Shown here: positions 14,831 to 28,540 of the stretch, in pieces
Position numbering within the stretch: position 1 is the first letter of the stretch
Layout of the letters: every line of letters starts with the position of its first letter
From: Diphasiastrum complanatum
Lineage: Eukaryota; Streptophyta; Lycopodiopsida; Lycopodiales; Lycopodiaceae
Reading direction: 5' to 3'
Length of the DNA: 64,000 nucleotides
Assembly: GCA_029204225.1 (NCBI GenBank)
Contig: CM055095.1
Location: forward strand, 19,927,450 to 19,991,449
The notes under the pieces: generated by a model
Database searches by the model: none
What the model saw: the letters and a program-made list of their open reading frames with translations, nothing else
Told to the model about the DNA's origin: nothing
Made by a program: the position numbers and the translations under genes

Positions 14831-15699
14831 TAGATTTGTGTCTTTGATGAAATTAAAGGAAATGTGGACCTGCTATAAATACTTATTAATAAGCCAATCT
14901 ATAGAAATATGACAATTCAAGGTCAAAACATAATTTCAAATCTTAAGATCAAAATAAAATTTTGATCCATAGGCTCAAAATGCAAAATATGACCATTGTA
15001 GCAGAGGAACGGAATACAGGGTCAAAGATTTCAACCTTCAGGGTCAAAATACAAACTAAGGGACACTATAATAGAGCGAAATGTGAAGTTATTTTCTAAA
15101 GATCAAAGTCAGTGCCACCGTAGACTTTAGGGCAGTAATGCACAACTATAAATAAATGTAATTCATAGTGGCAACATCTTCGGCCCTTGTTGGTAGTAGA
15201 ATTACCTCCATAACATAGACATAAATTCTTGGGTAACTATAAATATTGTAGTACTCTTAAAAGAGCCTTCCAATGTATAACACCAGGATTTTGACACGTA
15301 TTGGCTTAATGTACTAACTGAAATTGTTGTCGGGTCTAATACATATCATAGCATACATCAATGTCCCAATAACTGAATGATAAGTATACTTTTCTATATG
15401 CTCCACTTCTTATTAAGACTACAGACATTGATCCTTAGAAAACTTCAAACTTGGATCCATTGGAGAATTCGTTTGTTTGCGATCTGGCATGTTATGCTTT
15501 TCCAACAAGTTTTGATTTGTTGAAATTCAGACATAAAGGACCTAAAATTGATTCATTTAGTCTCCAAGAGGGATGGGATGCATTGCTTTCAATGATTCTC
15601 TAACACAAGCTCGAATTGATCGTTTGTTAGAAAACAAGCAAGAACAATCAATTTCCAAGTGTTTATGACCAAAATAGCCTTCACATGTGTGAAAGACAA

Positions 15700-16480
15700 C
15701 CTACTATCCAGACAATCATGCTAAAAAATTAAGATAAATTTTTTTTAAGAATATATTCAAATTTGCACATATTCTAAATTAATCAATTTAAAACTAAATC
15801 GTTAAATAAGAAATTTTGAAAATCAACAAAAAAAATTATTTTACCTATTTGAAAAATTCTAGTAGCAAATGTTTCAAAATATTATAACTTCTATGTATGA
15901 AAGAGTTTGTTTAAAAATAACAATTGTTTATAAATGTAATATAAATTCAAATCAATATTTCTAAAAAAAAAAAATTAAATGATAATCTGTAAATATTTAC
16001 AAAGATTTTTGTAATTAAGGTCTAGAAAATATAAACAATAATACATATTCAAACTAATTATTATTTTTAAAAAAAAAATTATTTTAAGTATTTAGCATTA
16101 TATTACTTCTAAAAATATTTAAATTTTTTATAAAAAGAATCTTATCATTAATATCATAATTAAGAACTTGTCATTTTATTAATATATTCCAAAATTTTGA
16201 GATATTGAAATTATAATCAATTCTAATAATATTCATTAATTTTTTGAGAATATGGTTTTAAATAAATATTAAATTGTCATTTCATAACAACGTTCATAAA
16301 AATAATAATAATATTTTACTTCAAATAATAACACTCCAAAAATAATTTCAAATCTTTCAAATAATAAATATTATTAAAAATATAAACTAAACACAGAAGT
16401 TTGAGATTCAAATAAAATTTTATAAAAATAAGACAAACATGTACAATATTCTTAAACTCATCAAGATCATAAATGTCTTT
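15700..16480. other. Extremely AT-rich block
   Basis: This stretch is dominated by A/T runs and short AATATT/TTATTA motifs, clearly above the AT level on both sides. It has no open frame of note and no recognisable element. It may be an AT-rich intergenic island or a matrix-attachment-like region; that is a guess. Confidence 0.4.
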
Positions 16481-16510
16481 TGTCTTTTTTAGAAGAGCCT
16501 CAATAGAAGT

Positions 16511-17050
16511 AGTCTAATATAAAGTTGGCCTCAATTTGTCAAATATAGAAATGTAGCAAATATGATCAAACTAGTTGAGTCGTTCACACTCCCTCTTCAA
16601 CTAGTTTTAACATGGACCTTGATAACACTCTCCAAGTGATGTCCTATGATTCGTGAACAAGTCCTTTCCCAATGCTTTGGTGAAGATATCAGCTACACAT
16701 TCCCTTGAGGACACATGTTGAAGCTCCACCTCCTTTGCAATGAAGAGAAGGTATGCTTCTCACGAGTTACATCCTTTTATAGCACGTCCAAACCTTATTT
16801 GGCCACTTGGCTCTCTCCAAAATGTAAACCCTATGATTTTTGGGTCTAGATTCAATGTACCCAACATTTAAATTTGAATCTACTCAAACTTGACTTCTAA
16901 CTTTCCCACACTTTCAAAAAGTGTTTATTCAAATAAAATTTAGACTTATTAACTTTGAAAAGTCAAACTCTAAGTCTAATATAAAGTTAGCCTCAATTTG
17001 TCAAATATAAAAATGTAGCAAATATGATCAAACTAGTTGAATCTTTCACA
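16511..17050 (-). mobile_element. Heavily deleted Copia fragment with paired LTR ends
   Basis: Two direct copies of about 77 bp lie at 16511-16587 and 16973-17050, sharing TCAATTTGTCAAATATA and ATGATCAAACTAGTTGA. Between them, minus-strand frames read the Copia pol tail (CVADIFTKALGKDLF at about 16,650-16,720) just upstream of a purine tract GAGGGAGTGTGAACG. The likely order on the minus strand is a 5' LTR (17,050 to about 16,750, with CTATAAAA near 16,775), a residual pol tail, and a truncated 3' LTR. Nearly all of gag-pol is deleted. Confidence 0.6.
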
Positions 17051-17189
17051 AAGCATGGAGCGTTTGTTTTCTAATGATAATAATCAATGGTTATGTATCA
17101 ATCTCATTAGATAGCCGCACACCACCAGAATTTCTAACATTGGGCTTGTACCTACAAAGAAAGAGCAAAAATGATTTTAGACAATCTAT

Positions 17190-19339
17190 GCTAAGCATGG
17201 AATATACAAAATTTTGTTAAAAATAAAAATAAATTGTTAAGAAAGTTAGGAACATACCACACAACATTTTCGATTCTAACATTATAGAAAGTCAAAATAG
17301 ATGCGGTTGTAGCTACTGCTTCAGTCCACAATGCCCTTGGAGCCTTCAAATAGGCCATCATGCATCTGGATGCTTCCATTAGGGTCCTGTTCTTTTGTTC
17401 AGCAGCACCATTGTGCTACGGTGTGTAGGCTGCAGTTCTTCTGTGAATGACGCCACAATCATTGCAGAAGTCAATGAAGCGATTCGAGATATATTCGTCA
17501 CCTCGATCTGTTCTGATTTGCTTCACCTTGCTGTCTGTGCATCTCTCAGTCCAATTCACATATTCTGTGAATTTATCGAGTGCTTCAGATTTATTCTGAA
17601 TAAAATACACTCTGGCAAACTTGCTATAGTCGTCAATGAAGGTTATATAGTATTTTGAACCTCCTACTGAGATCACGTTGAATGGACCACAGATGTCAGA
17701 GTGCACCAGCTCCAGAATCTTTGTTGTTCTGTAGGAGTCTTTGACGAATGGTGTGCGTGACATCTTGCCCTTCAAACATGCATCATAGGTGGCCGAATTG
17801 GTTGCATTTGAGATGCTAACCCCTGTTATTGCTCTATGATGACTTGCCTGATAGAGTGCCATTGAGATCATGTGGCAGAGTCTTCTGTGCCACAGAGTGT
17901 CTGGCGAGTCGTCATGAGTCTGATGTACCTGATCTACAAGTAGGCGTACTTTCAGATGATATAGGTTCCCTTTCCTTCTGCCTTGAGCAATGAGATTGCT
18001 GGTGCTGGCATCAATCACGTTGCATGCTTCGTTATAAAATGTCACACGCATCCCTGCATCTGCTATTCTTGCTATAGAGAGCAAGTCTTGCTGCAGAGTT
18101 GGCACAAATAGAACGTCTTCGAGTCGTCTATCCCTGTCGTTGGTGTTGAGCCAAAGTGAACCAATACCGTTCACTTGATGTCTAGATCCATCTCCAAGAA
18201 CTATGAATCTTGAGGGATCTTGCTCTTCTAAAATCAGACATGATTCGTCTTGATGTCACGAAGTGCGAGGTGGCTCCCGAATCCGGGATCACCTCGTGCG
18301 TGTCAGACGTTGATGTTGCACACACATCTTCATAGATGTAGGCGGTCGAACAATTTTTGTTCGTTCTTTCTTCGCCCATCTTCGAGCTCTCGGGCTTCTC
18401 GACATAGGAAGAACTATTATCATTCTCCTATCTGTTCTGTGTTGATCTGTTTCTTGGGTTCTGGTGGCAATCCATGGCTGCATGACCCTTCTTATGGCAA
18501 TGGGTACACTCAATCTTGGGATTGAGCCAGCAGGTATCTACTATATGCCCGTCTCTTCTGCATCTCGTGCAGGTCTTCTTGTCGGCATCTTAGTGTTTCG
18601 ACCTTCCTTTGATCTTCGAGTTGCTTTTGTTGGTCCCCTCTGCTTGCTGGTCACGATCATGCCTCTGATTCGACTCCCTCTTAGGCTTGAACTGTTTCTT
18701 TGATTTTTCTTTGTTGTCGTAGAGTGCGTGGTCAGAACCATCTTTGTGATCGAGATGCTCTCTGGCCTCGACTTCCTCTTGAATCTCGACAATCGCCTTT
18801 TCGAGGTTCGTGGTAGGATCTTTTGCAAGCAAGGTTCGTGTCGTCTGGAAAGATCTGGGTAATGCTCTCAACAGATATGTGAGCTGCTTCTCAACTGATA
18901 CTGCATTCTCTGCTCCTGAGTTGTGTAGTGATAGAAACAGATCCTTCATCTTTCTCACGAAAGAGGTGAGGTCTTTTCCATCCCACTATAGATTCGTCAG
19001 CTGATCTTCCAGCATCATAATCTGACTTCTTGATTTTGTCTGAAATCTTGTGAGCAGTGTATCCCACATCTCCTTAGCTTTGGAGAGTGTAGCCAGGTCA
19101 AGTGTAAGGCTATCTTCGATGGAAGATGATAGCAAGGCTACTGCCTTGTCGTTTTTCTCCCTCCATTCGCATAGCTCCTTGCCTGTTGTCGTAGGCATTT
19201 CTTCTATGCCATCCATCCAGGGGAAGAGTCCTTCGCCCTTGAGTATCAAAGATGTCTTAACTTTCCTGGCTAGAAAGTTAGATCCTGAAGAATTAAGTAT
19301 AGTGCAGATCTTGTTCTGCATGTTGTTGATTGAAGCCAT
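17190..19339 (-). pseudogene. Copia gag-pol, truncated after integrase
   Basis: Gag starts at the ATG at 19339 (MASINNMQNKICTIL), has a stop near 18986, and continues in a shifted frame to 18590 (QLTYLLRALPRSFQTTRTLL). Two zinc knuckles follow at about 18,465-18,585: CTRCRRDGHIVDTC and CTHCHKKGHAAMDC, both C-x2-C-x4-H-x4-C. Next come protease (VIPDSGATSHFVTS, about 18,280), GAG-pre-integrase (LWHRRLCHM, about 17,890), the integrase core (LVHSDICGPFNVISVGG and YITFIDDYSKFARVYF, with DRGDEYISNRF) and the integrase tail MEASRCMMAYLKAPRALWTE (about 17,379-17,320). Similarity stops near 17,260. Reverse transcriptase and RNase H are absent, so the element cannot move by itself. Confidence 0.9.
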
Positions 19340-19416
19340 TGCTTCTTGAAGTTTGTTTTTCTTGTCGTTTGGTTGATTGTCTGAATGCTTGGCCTCCTGG
19401 ATCTACTAGCTTCTTG

Positions 19417-19461
19417 GCTCTGATACCACTGATGAGAAATCGAGTCAGCGCTCTGATACCA
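19417..19461 (-). promoter_or_regulatory. Duplicated tRNA-Met primer-binding-site sequence
   Basis: On the minus strand TGGTATCAGAGC occurs at 19461-19450, one base from the putative LTR edge, and again at 19428-19417. The motif is the usual plant Copia primer site for initiator tRNA-Met. The second copy may come from a short local duplication; the copy next to the LTR is the functional candidate. Confidence 0.75.
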
Positions 19462-19462
19462 T

Positions 19463-20482
19463 TGTTGGGAGTCGAGCGGTGCTCCAATACGAATGATGAG
19501 AATCGTGAGAAGAAAAATTCACGAAAACATTCGCGACTCTCTTTCGAGATTCGGATGGAGTTTAGATGCGTTCACTGCGCACTGCCAGCTGAAACACTCC
19601 TACAATTCTCCAGAGGGTAGTCAAGTACTACTGATCTACGTTCATAAAATTAATATAGCATTCGACTTCATTTCAACCAAGGTGTGGAATTCAACAAGTA
19701 AACAAGAAAACTCAGACATATTAAAAAAATAAACAGCATAAGCATTCGACATCCAAGATCAGACACAACCTGAAAAATAATCTATATTGATTTTCTCTGA
19801 TATCTTGAGGGCACTGCATGCGAATCCACATAGTGCGTTGGCGTGAGAGAAGCGCGGCTCTCTCACGAGTAGTAGTCTCGCTTTACTAGCAGACAATTGG
19901 ATCTTCTGATCCTAGACAGAATTGTCTTCTCGCACGCAGGCGGAGCTTTTGTTTGTGTTCGTCTTGATTGCTTACTAGCATCAGACTACTTTTTGTTCTT
20001 CTTTCTTGCTTGGTTACACACTATGTATCCTATAGATATATGTCAAGTATTATTCAGTAAGTACAGTCTCTCTATGCAAATCTAAGATTAGAGTGATTAA
20101 CCATCTACAACTAACCAGAGAATTACAAGAGTGGCAGTTTAGCCACGACCTAGAGAGTATCTGCTGACGTCATGCCATCAGGTCAGATCTCTATACTTCT
20201 GGTACTTGCGTGATCTCTGGTGCTACTCCTTGGAGTGTGAGGACAGAACAGGTTTCGTTTCCACCGTTGGTTTTGTTTACCTCGTTCGCCTTTCTCTCGT
20301 ATAGGACCACAAGGGAATCTCGTTTGTGGATCGTTCGTGTTCGCGAACCGTTGGTCTTCGTCTTCGTTGACTTTCGTGTTCACAAAACTCTTCGTGTTTC
20401 GTGTCTTCAGATGTTCGAGTTCGCGAAGATGCTCGTCATCGTCTTCGTTGACTTTCGTGTTCGCGAAACTCGTCGTGTTTCA
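19463..20482 (-). repeat. Putative 5' LTR of the 17-19 kb Copia element
   Basis: The inner edge is well placed: it ends CCCAACA next to the primer site. The outer edge (TGAAACACGACGAG on the minus strand, from 20482) is inferred from the TG...CA rule only, since no second LTR survives. Near the outer end a block of about 42 bp (GTCTTCGTTGACTTTCGTGT...) is repeated at about 20,359-20,400 and 20,441-20,482, as U3 repeats often are. Confidence 0.55.
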
Positions 20483-20559
20483 TGTTGAGGGGCTGTAAGC
20501 TAGCAAGGCTTTGTGTTTAGAAACACTTTGTTTCTTCAAGACATACAAAACATAAGAGT

Positions 20560-20644
20560 TATGCTTAGCATAGGACATACAAAAAAAATATTCAGTAAAT
20601 CTTTATATTAAGCATGAGTGAAGGGAATACCATATTTCTAAATA

Positions 20645-20680
<36 letters not shown>

Positions 20681-21274
20681 CGAGGGCCTCATTTGTACTA
20701 CTCAGAGGATCAAGCCTCTAGCACTCGTCAAAATTCTTATAGTGTAACCCTGTCACAAAGGCTTCTTGCACTTTCATGAATAGTTTGTGTCTGGATTACA
20801 AAGAGTATACTAGTTATTAATAATATTTGAAAAACAAAAATGCTATTGAATAAAAAAAATTGAGAAAGAAAACATAGATTTGATTAAACCTTTGAAACTC
20901 TTTTCCCATTTCAACAAGAGAGAGCTGACCATCAGCAACTCTCGAGAGTAGGAGTATGTAGATGTTTGCTATGTTGAGCATTGCATAACCTCGAGGAGTC
21001 AAGAGAGACGCTATGCTCAGCATAGAACACAAGCAACGGTGAAAGCAATTCTTATGCTGAGCATAGTGAAGCTTCGTTGAGTGGGAGGACTTGCTATGTT
21101 CAGCATAGGACTTGAGAGAAACTAGACTAGCTTTCTATGCTGAGCATAGCATACTAAAGTCTTTATGATATGCTCAACATAGCATAAAAATTGAATTTGC
21201 GGGTCTTTTAAAAATTTAAAACTCAAAATCTCTACATAAAGATAATCATCAATTATTTTGCTATGTTGAGCTAA
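20560..21274. repeat. Cluster of near-palindromic 13-mers TATGCTSAGCATA
   Basis: Copies with zero to two changes lie at 20560, 20970, 21012, 21053, 21095, 21136, 21169 and 21262. One related copy lies at about 17,187 (TATGCTAAGCAT). Each is a near-perfect dyad. An (AT)n run sits at 20,647-20,678. No gene is seen from 20,490 to 22,080. Confidence 0.75.
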
Positions 21275-21299
21275 AAATAATCACCAATAAAAATAACCT

Positions 21300-22333
<1,034 letters not shown>

Positions 22334-22339
22334 AGGGGG

Positions 22340-25300
22340 TCTTATAGTCTAGTGAAGGGTGAAGTTTAGCACTATATTTCTAGTAGAAACTCATCCTATG
22401 TCTCTTTTTGTTCTTTTTTATATGAACTCTTCCTCTTCAGTGAAAAAAATTATACTCTTCATTACTTTTGGCAAATATCTATATGCGAGAAAGGGAGATT
22501 GGAAAATATAATATTTTACAAACAAATTTGGTAAAATCACTATAGTGACCATGTAAAGCAAGGAATACTTCAAATAAGTTGGAAGCAAAGTTACATTGAA
22601 TAGCATGTTATTGGATAATCTATCGTTATATATACTATAGATCTAGTTTTTGCTTGTTTACGGGGTTTACAATATAGAATGAACCAGGAAGCCATCCCAA
22701 CTAAAAGTGAAATTATCAAAGATAATTAAGTGTTAATGTATAGCTTAGACAATATTTCTTGCTATTATCAACCTATGGGATCGCAAAGAATCAGACATGG
22801 ATCATACATGATATAATTGCTACAACTCACTTTAGACTATTAAAGGTTGATATCCATATGAGTTGATTTTTACTTTTTGAGTGGTTAAAGCTCAAATCTG
22901 AATTTGACTAATTCAGGAGCTTTGCTATAGCATCAATATCTCAAGTTCCATTAGATAAAGCATTGAAGTTGTATATTTAGCTGATTTATTTCTCATGAAA
23001 TAGTATACTCCATATTTTCTCAACACATGGCACAATTTGGGAGTTCTTTTTGGAACTATGTAGGATACATATCATTTGAAGCATTTTATAAATATCAAAT
23101 GAGTCATGCACGAGTTTTAAGAAGGATATTTAAAAGATTGTGATCACACTTTTGGTCAATATGCAAAATAAATACTTCAAGAGCATTCTCTTGCTTGTGT
23201 GTTTTATTTAGATGTTGTATGCTTCAATCAGTTACTCGTTATAGGTGTGTTCATTCAAAGCATTTTGTTATGATTTTCCCACCATTAATGAAGATTACAA
23301 GTCATCATGACAAATGTTATATGTAAGCTAATATCTCACAAAAATCCATATTGTGCTAATTCATTTCATTGTTGCCATCAATCTTGTAGTGAGATAGCAA
23401 TAAGAATGTGGATTTTCATAGTGCATGAATTATGAAGTCAAATATTTTCTTATTGATGCTGCTGAATGGATTCATTTAGTTGTGATATGTGTAATCTAAC
23501 AAATACATAAAGGATGGAACAAGATTGTACTAAATAGCTTGTCAGTGGGGAAATAGTCATCAGCATAATTATAGGTGGCACGTTTACTAATCCATGTGGC
23601 AATGTCAAAGCTAATTACATGTTAGTTTAATATCGATTAAAGTGTCATATATATGATAGAAATTATATCTTTGTATAGGCACATGGACATTGTAGTATAA
23701 TTTGAGAACATAAGCAGTTCATGGAATTTTGAAGGAAAATGTCTTGGCCAAATAGACATGCATAGAGTGCAAGATAGAACAAAAGCAGTTTATATTCTGA
23801 TTACACCAGAAAAAAAGGATTTTGTCATGCAATTAACAAGCATAGAAAATCTTCGATACATCCATCCTACAAAAAATTGTGCATTAGGCATAGGCTATTT
23901 CAATTGTAAGGATCTATGGGCATATAGAAAAAACATGACCCTAAAACATTTATTGCAAACATGAATACTTGTCGATAAGTATGCAACTTCAAAGGCCTAT
24001 AAATGGCGTAATAATTCAAGCCAATTATTGACTGCAAATATATATACACATCACAATCAAGTGTTCGGGTTTCACCTTGTAATGTTTTGGCAAGCAATTT
24101 TGAGGCACATGGCTATGTTGTCCACAAGTTTTATAAAAAATTCCAATTATTCAAGACAAACATTCCTCTCCAGCTCTAGCAATGATACATGGAATTTTTG
24201 AAATGCATGCTTCAACCACATTTGCAAGCTCCAGCCCAAATCAGTATAGATGGAATAGGGAAGTTTGGCATGTAAAAATCCTGCCAGGCAACATGTCTAA
24301 AATTTTTTCAAAATGCCACCACCAAAAGTCCCACCAATCCACAATTGAATGATTGCTAAGTAGCAACATGAGGCTCCTTACATGGTTCATGTCCATGACT
24401 CAACAAAAATTCTGCTCAATTTTAAAGAAATTCAAGTCTCATCCTAAACTGTGCCTTTTTATTGATGGGATGGATTAGAACACATCAACATTCCCCCATT
24501 TCAAGCATACTCGACTAAGACTCAAAAAGAGTCAATTTTTCAAAATACACGTGTGGCTACTAGTGCATTACTCAAGCCACTATGCTACATTTGATCTATT
24601 TATTTGCACTATCACAATAATAACCAAGTGATCATCTCAATCAAGTGAAAAAATACAGTTGTACAAAACTTGTAACGTGTCAAACAAACAAGTGATGGAG
24701 AATAAACGATAACATATTTGGGCTTTCGATTTGTTGCACTTGTAGCACATGGGATTTTTGACATACTTGGGGTTAGATTTCGAAAGGCTGGAAATATGCA
24801 CAAAGACATTGATTAGATGTTCGTCACAAAAATACTCCATGGAACCCAAAAAATCCATGGAATCTTAATTTTAATTGGATGTGAACAGCATCATGACCTT
24901 GCCAATTTCATACACAAGTCATGTTTTCATACACAAGTCATGTAATAGACTGCAACTAGTCATAAATGACAACAATCTCTCTTAAGAGTGATGTACAGTC
25001 TAAAAAAGTACCACTCCATGGCAGACTTTGGACAGCTTTTTCATCGGAGTGGAGGTAATATCATATCAGCCAGCACATTATTACAAATTCAAAGTGGATG
25101 TATCAAAATGTGTACATGGGGAGGGGAGGATTGCAAATTATCCCTTATGCAATCCAACTCATAGAAGCTGTACCAATATTTCGCATCAGAGTTTTCAACA
25201 ACGGCATAGAATTGAGAATAGTTTATCAGGCAAATAGAGACTAGCTTATCACTTCGTGCAAGCCACCTCAGGACTTGATCTGAATTTTTTATATGAACTT

Positions 25301-25690
25301 CTTTGGGAATGGACAACTCAATTTTCTAGAACTGTACAGAAATGGCAATCACACAAGATAAAACTGGATACTCTGACAGCTCTCTGCATTGCAGAGTACA
25401 CAACTGCCAAAAGTTGCCTAGAAAACTTTCACCTACTGTCACATGCATGCAATGGAAAGTACACTTTTATTGATCAAGCATCAAAAACTCAGGTTCTCAC
25501 ACCTAGGTTTCCTTGGAAATTGATTTGGATGCCTGACTTGCATCCTGCAAATTGAGCTGAAAGAATTCGAGTCTCAAAGTACAATCTGCTAAGAAAAATC
25601 AAGATCCAAAGATGATTTTCTGCCTTAATCTGCTCTTGTTCACAAAGAAGAACATGCTTGATACTTCGCTCTTTCAGAGATAAAGGAATT
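22340..25690. other. Long stretch without a supportable gene
   Basis: Short frames occur but none shows a family motif. The distal part (about 25,200-25,690) is downstream of the minus-strand exons at 25,699-26,694 and may include their 3' UTR. Confidence 0.4.
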
Positions 25691-25698
25691 TCCAAATC

Positions 25699-26694
25699 TC
25701 ATTGAAGAGCTCCATCTTCCATGCTGTCTCCAGGAATGCTTCTGGCCATTTCTGAAAGAACAAGGAATCAAGAAATCATTTCAATTTACAAACTTGGTGA
25801 TATAGATCACAACATAGAAAATATTGAAATATCTCCAAAACATAGCCAATTCACTCTTCTGAATGCACAAAACATATATGTAATGATGAATATGGAAAGA
25901 AAGAGCAGAAAAATACTACTACCTGCTGTTTGAATGATCTCCCTTGCCATCACATTATCACTTGAAATTGGGATTGGAGGAGAACGTGTCAATAGTGCCA
26001 CCTCAACCTTTTCTAATGATGAGTCCTGGTTTGGTGCAAACTCTGGATCCTCGTGCTTACATTCATCAAAGGTGGACAAAGAAGCACTTTCAGTCTCACC
26101 TAGAATATTGCTCAATGTGAAGTTCCCTTCTGGCTTTTGAATTTTGTTTCCATCAGTTGTTTGCTGAGTCATTTTCCAACCAATCTTTATTCTTACCGTA
26201 GCTCTACCATTCATCTTTGAATCAGCTCCAACTTCATTATCACTGGAGACGGTTTGATTTCCCTCTAAAGAGCTTCTAAGCAACATTTGGTCACTTTTCA
26301 GTGTCTGTATTCCGGTTAAACAAACTTGCTCTCCTAGAACAGCTTTCAAAGATGGAAGACTCAGCATTGTAGGCATGTCAGTGGCCCTGCATGCAATGGA
26401 GTTGCTGACAGACGTATAAACAGCAGAACTTACAACTTTGTTTGAAAGGTCCACAGCTTCTAAATTCCTTAACAGGGGGATACCGGCTGGTATACCTCTA
26501 CACCCTTGTCTGCCTCCTCTCTTGTTCCATTGTCTCTTTGGCTCCTCTCCGTACCTAATAACTCTTGTCTGGTTGTACAAGCCATGATCTTTAAAAGGAA
26601 TGATTTTCAACTTATTTCGCATCTGAGACACTTGCTTAACACTATCTCTGGGCATCACGTCGATAGCTTTGGCAACCCAATGAGAAGACTCGGC
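25699..26694 (-). CDS. 3' end of an unidentified minus-strand gene (two exons)
   Basis: A long open exon, 26694-25923 (772 nt), runs from a TTAACAG acceptor to a CAG/GTAGTAG donor. A 53-nt exon, 25751-25699, completes the split codon and ends in TGA. Together they give 274 codons. I do not recognise the product. It begins ESSHWVAKAIDVMPRDSVKQ, which faintly recalls the second and third helices of a SANT/Myb-like fold. It then turns basic (EEPKRQWNKRGGRQG) and becomes Ser/Thr-rich and probably disordered. Upstream exons were not found, so the start is missing. It could be the tail of a gene whose 5' part lies between 27 and 33 kb. A frame break rules out a direct join to the PHD gene exon ending near 34,333. 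Coding status rests on frame length and splice sites only. Confidence 0.45.
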
Positions 26695-26759
26695 CTGTTA
26701 AGTAGTCATAGCCAACCTGGAGGTGAATCGTGGTGCCATTTTTCCAATCCTTAATAAAA

Positions 26760-28430
26760 CTTACTAATGCAAAGGGCAAAAACATCCACAGTAGAACAAA
26801 AGCCTAAGAACATGTTCCTAAGAACAAATGCATGAAACAGACAGCAGAATTTGTGAGTCATCTCATAGAGATTCAGAAAAGTATGATCCAACGAGCAGAA
26901 TTGAAAGCTTTTACGTATCCGCAGGTAAAAACTCATTGAAATCATGATGTTGGATGTGTCTGCTTTGCCATATACACAAGGTCATTGATGCACACACATG
27001 GATGGTCGGCAATCTCTGCCACTTCAAGAAACTAAGAGCAACAACTTCAAAACAAGCCATCTAGACAGGAGATATTGGAACAAATTCCTACTCAATTCAC
27101 TATCTCGTGGGTTCCCGTTTCTACATGTCCCATTGTTCAGGAATTACAAATCACCAACACACGAAGAGCAAGAAGTTTGACGTAAAACTGTGCCAAACAG
27201 GGAGCACACATTCATGCATTAGAACAAAAAATAATTTTGAACTGTGTGTGCTCTGGACCCTCGGTAATGGAAACAGCAGCTGTGGTCTACCCAAAACTTT
27301 CAGCAGTTACAGGGCTCTCCTGCATGTGAGGGTGAGGCATATTTTTATTCCAGTAATAAATTTTTACTTTGTGTGATTTAACAAATGTAATTTATCACTA
27401 TTGTTATTCTTTTGTTCATAAGTCACAAGTGCCAGGATTATTTCGCTTAAACACAGTCCATACCCCTGCATTCTTGTCTTAAGAGGGATAAAAACCATAA
27501 CACCTATATCAGCCTTTCATGAACTGAATTGTGTGCAATTGCATAACAAAATTTCAAACTGCATGTGTTCTCCTTGGAAAAGATAAGTATCTCTTACCAG
27601 TATTCGTACTCTTTCCAGAGATTCTGGAACCCAGGACATTACAGAAGAAATACATGAGCGAACATTTGGCATTGCAGCATGCACTCAGATTCCTGGTGAT
27701 GTGCAAGAGAATCATGAGCTTATATAGTTATCACCATAGGTGGAGTGCCACTAAGCAAGCCCGTAGACAAACTCGGGAACATATGATTTGAAGCAAGAGT
27801 GTTAGAACTTAGATTATAGATACGAGACAAATAGTGCCGACCTCGAGGGCTTAGTTGGAGATAGCAATATTAGGGGAGAGTGTACTATACAAACATGAGA
27901 GTGCTAAGGGCTTCGGGAGAGAGATGAATAAAATATCAAATATTACGGGAGCAGAGAGAGAGAGAGAGAGAGAGGGTATAGATCATAGGAGTAGGAGCGA
28001 GGGTTCAAGGTTTAGAATCTAGGGAAGGGGATTCAATGTTTACTCTAAAAATTTAAGGTTTAGGGATAGGTATTATTAGGTAAGGGGACTTCAAAAGAAG
28101 GTAGATACTGGATAGTACTAAGTAGATACTACATAACATGTTGAGAAGCATTGAAGACTCTTAAAAGCCTTTTAATCATCATGTGACAAGGCCAAAGTTG
28201 ACTAAAAATGAGGAAGGGCCTTCCCTCCTTCCAAGGCTCATGAACTGTGCACTCCCCCTCAACTATGAAAGAGGAAGTGGTGGAAAGGGCACAGCAATTT
28301 CCAAAGAATGGGGTGACATGTTGTCTACTATCTGCTATCTAACTTCTTCCGAAGTCCCCTTATTTGATAGCCAATCATTAGACCCTGGATTTTAAGAATA
28401 AAACTTTGAATTCCCTTTCCAAAACCCAAA
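26760..28430. other. Stretch without a supportable gene
   Basis: No conserved domain is seen. A small (AG)n run is at 27,953-27,974. Missing 5' exons of the gene ending at 25,699 could lie here, but I could not place them. Confidence 0.35.
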
Positions 28431-28433
28431 ACA

Positions 28434-28436
<3 letters not shown>

Positions 28437-28516
<80 letters not shown>

Positions 28517-28524
28517 GTGTGTGT
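28437..28524. repeat. (CT)n-(CA)n-(GT)n compound microsatellite
   Basis: About 60 bp of CT, then CA repeats and a short GT run. Frames through it encode only Leu-Ser or Arg-Glu repeats. Confidence 0.95.
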
Positions 28525-28540
28525 GCTATGTATATACCAT

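Noticed and set aside
27531-27791. Frame of 86 codons on the + strand
   Set aside because: No recognised motif, no splice context and no initiation context; kept out as unsupported.
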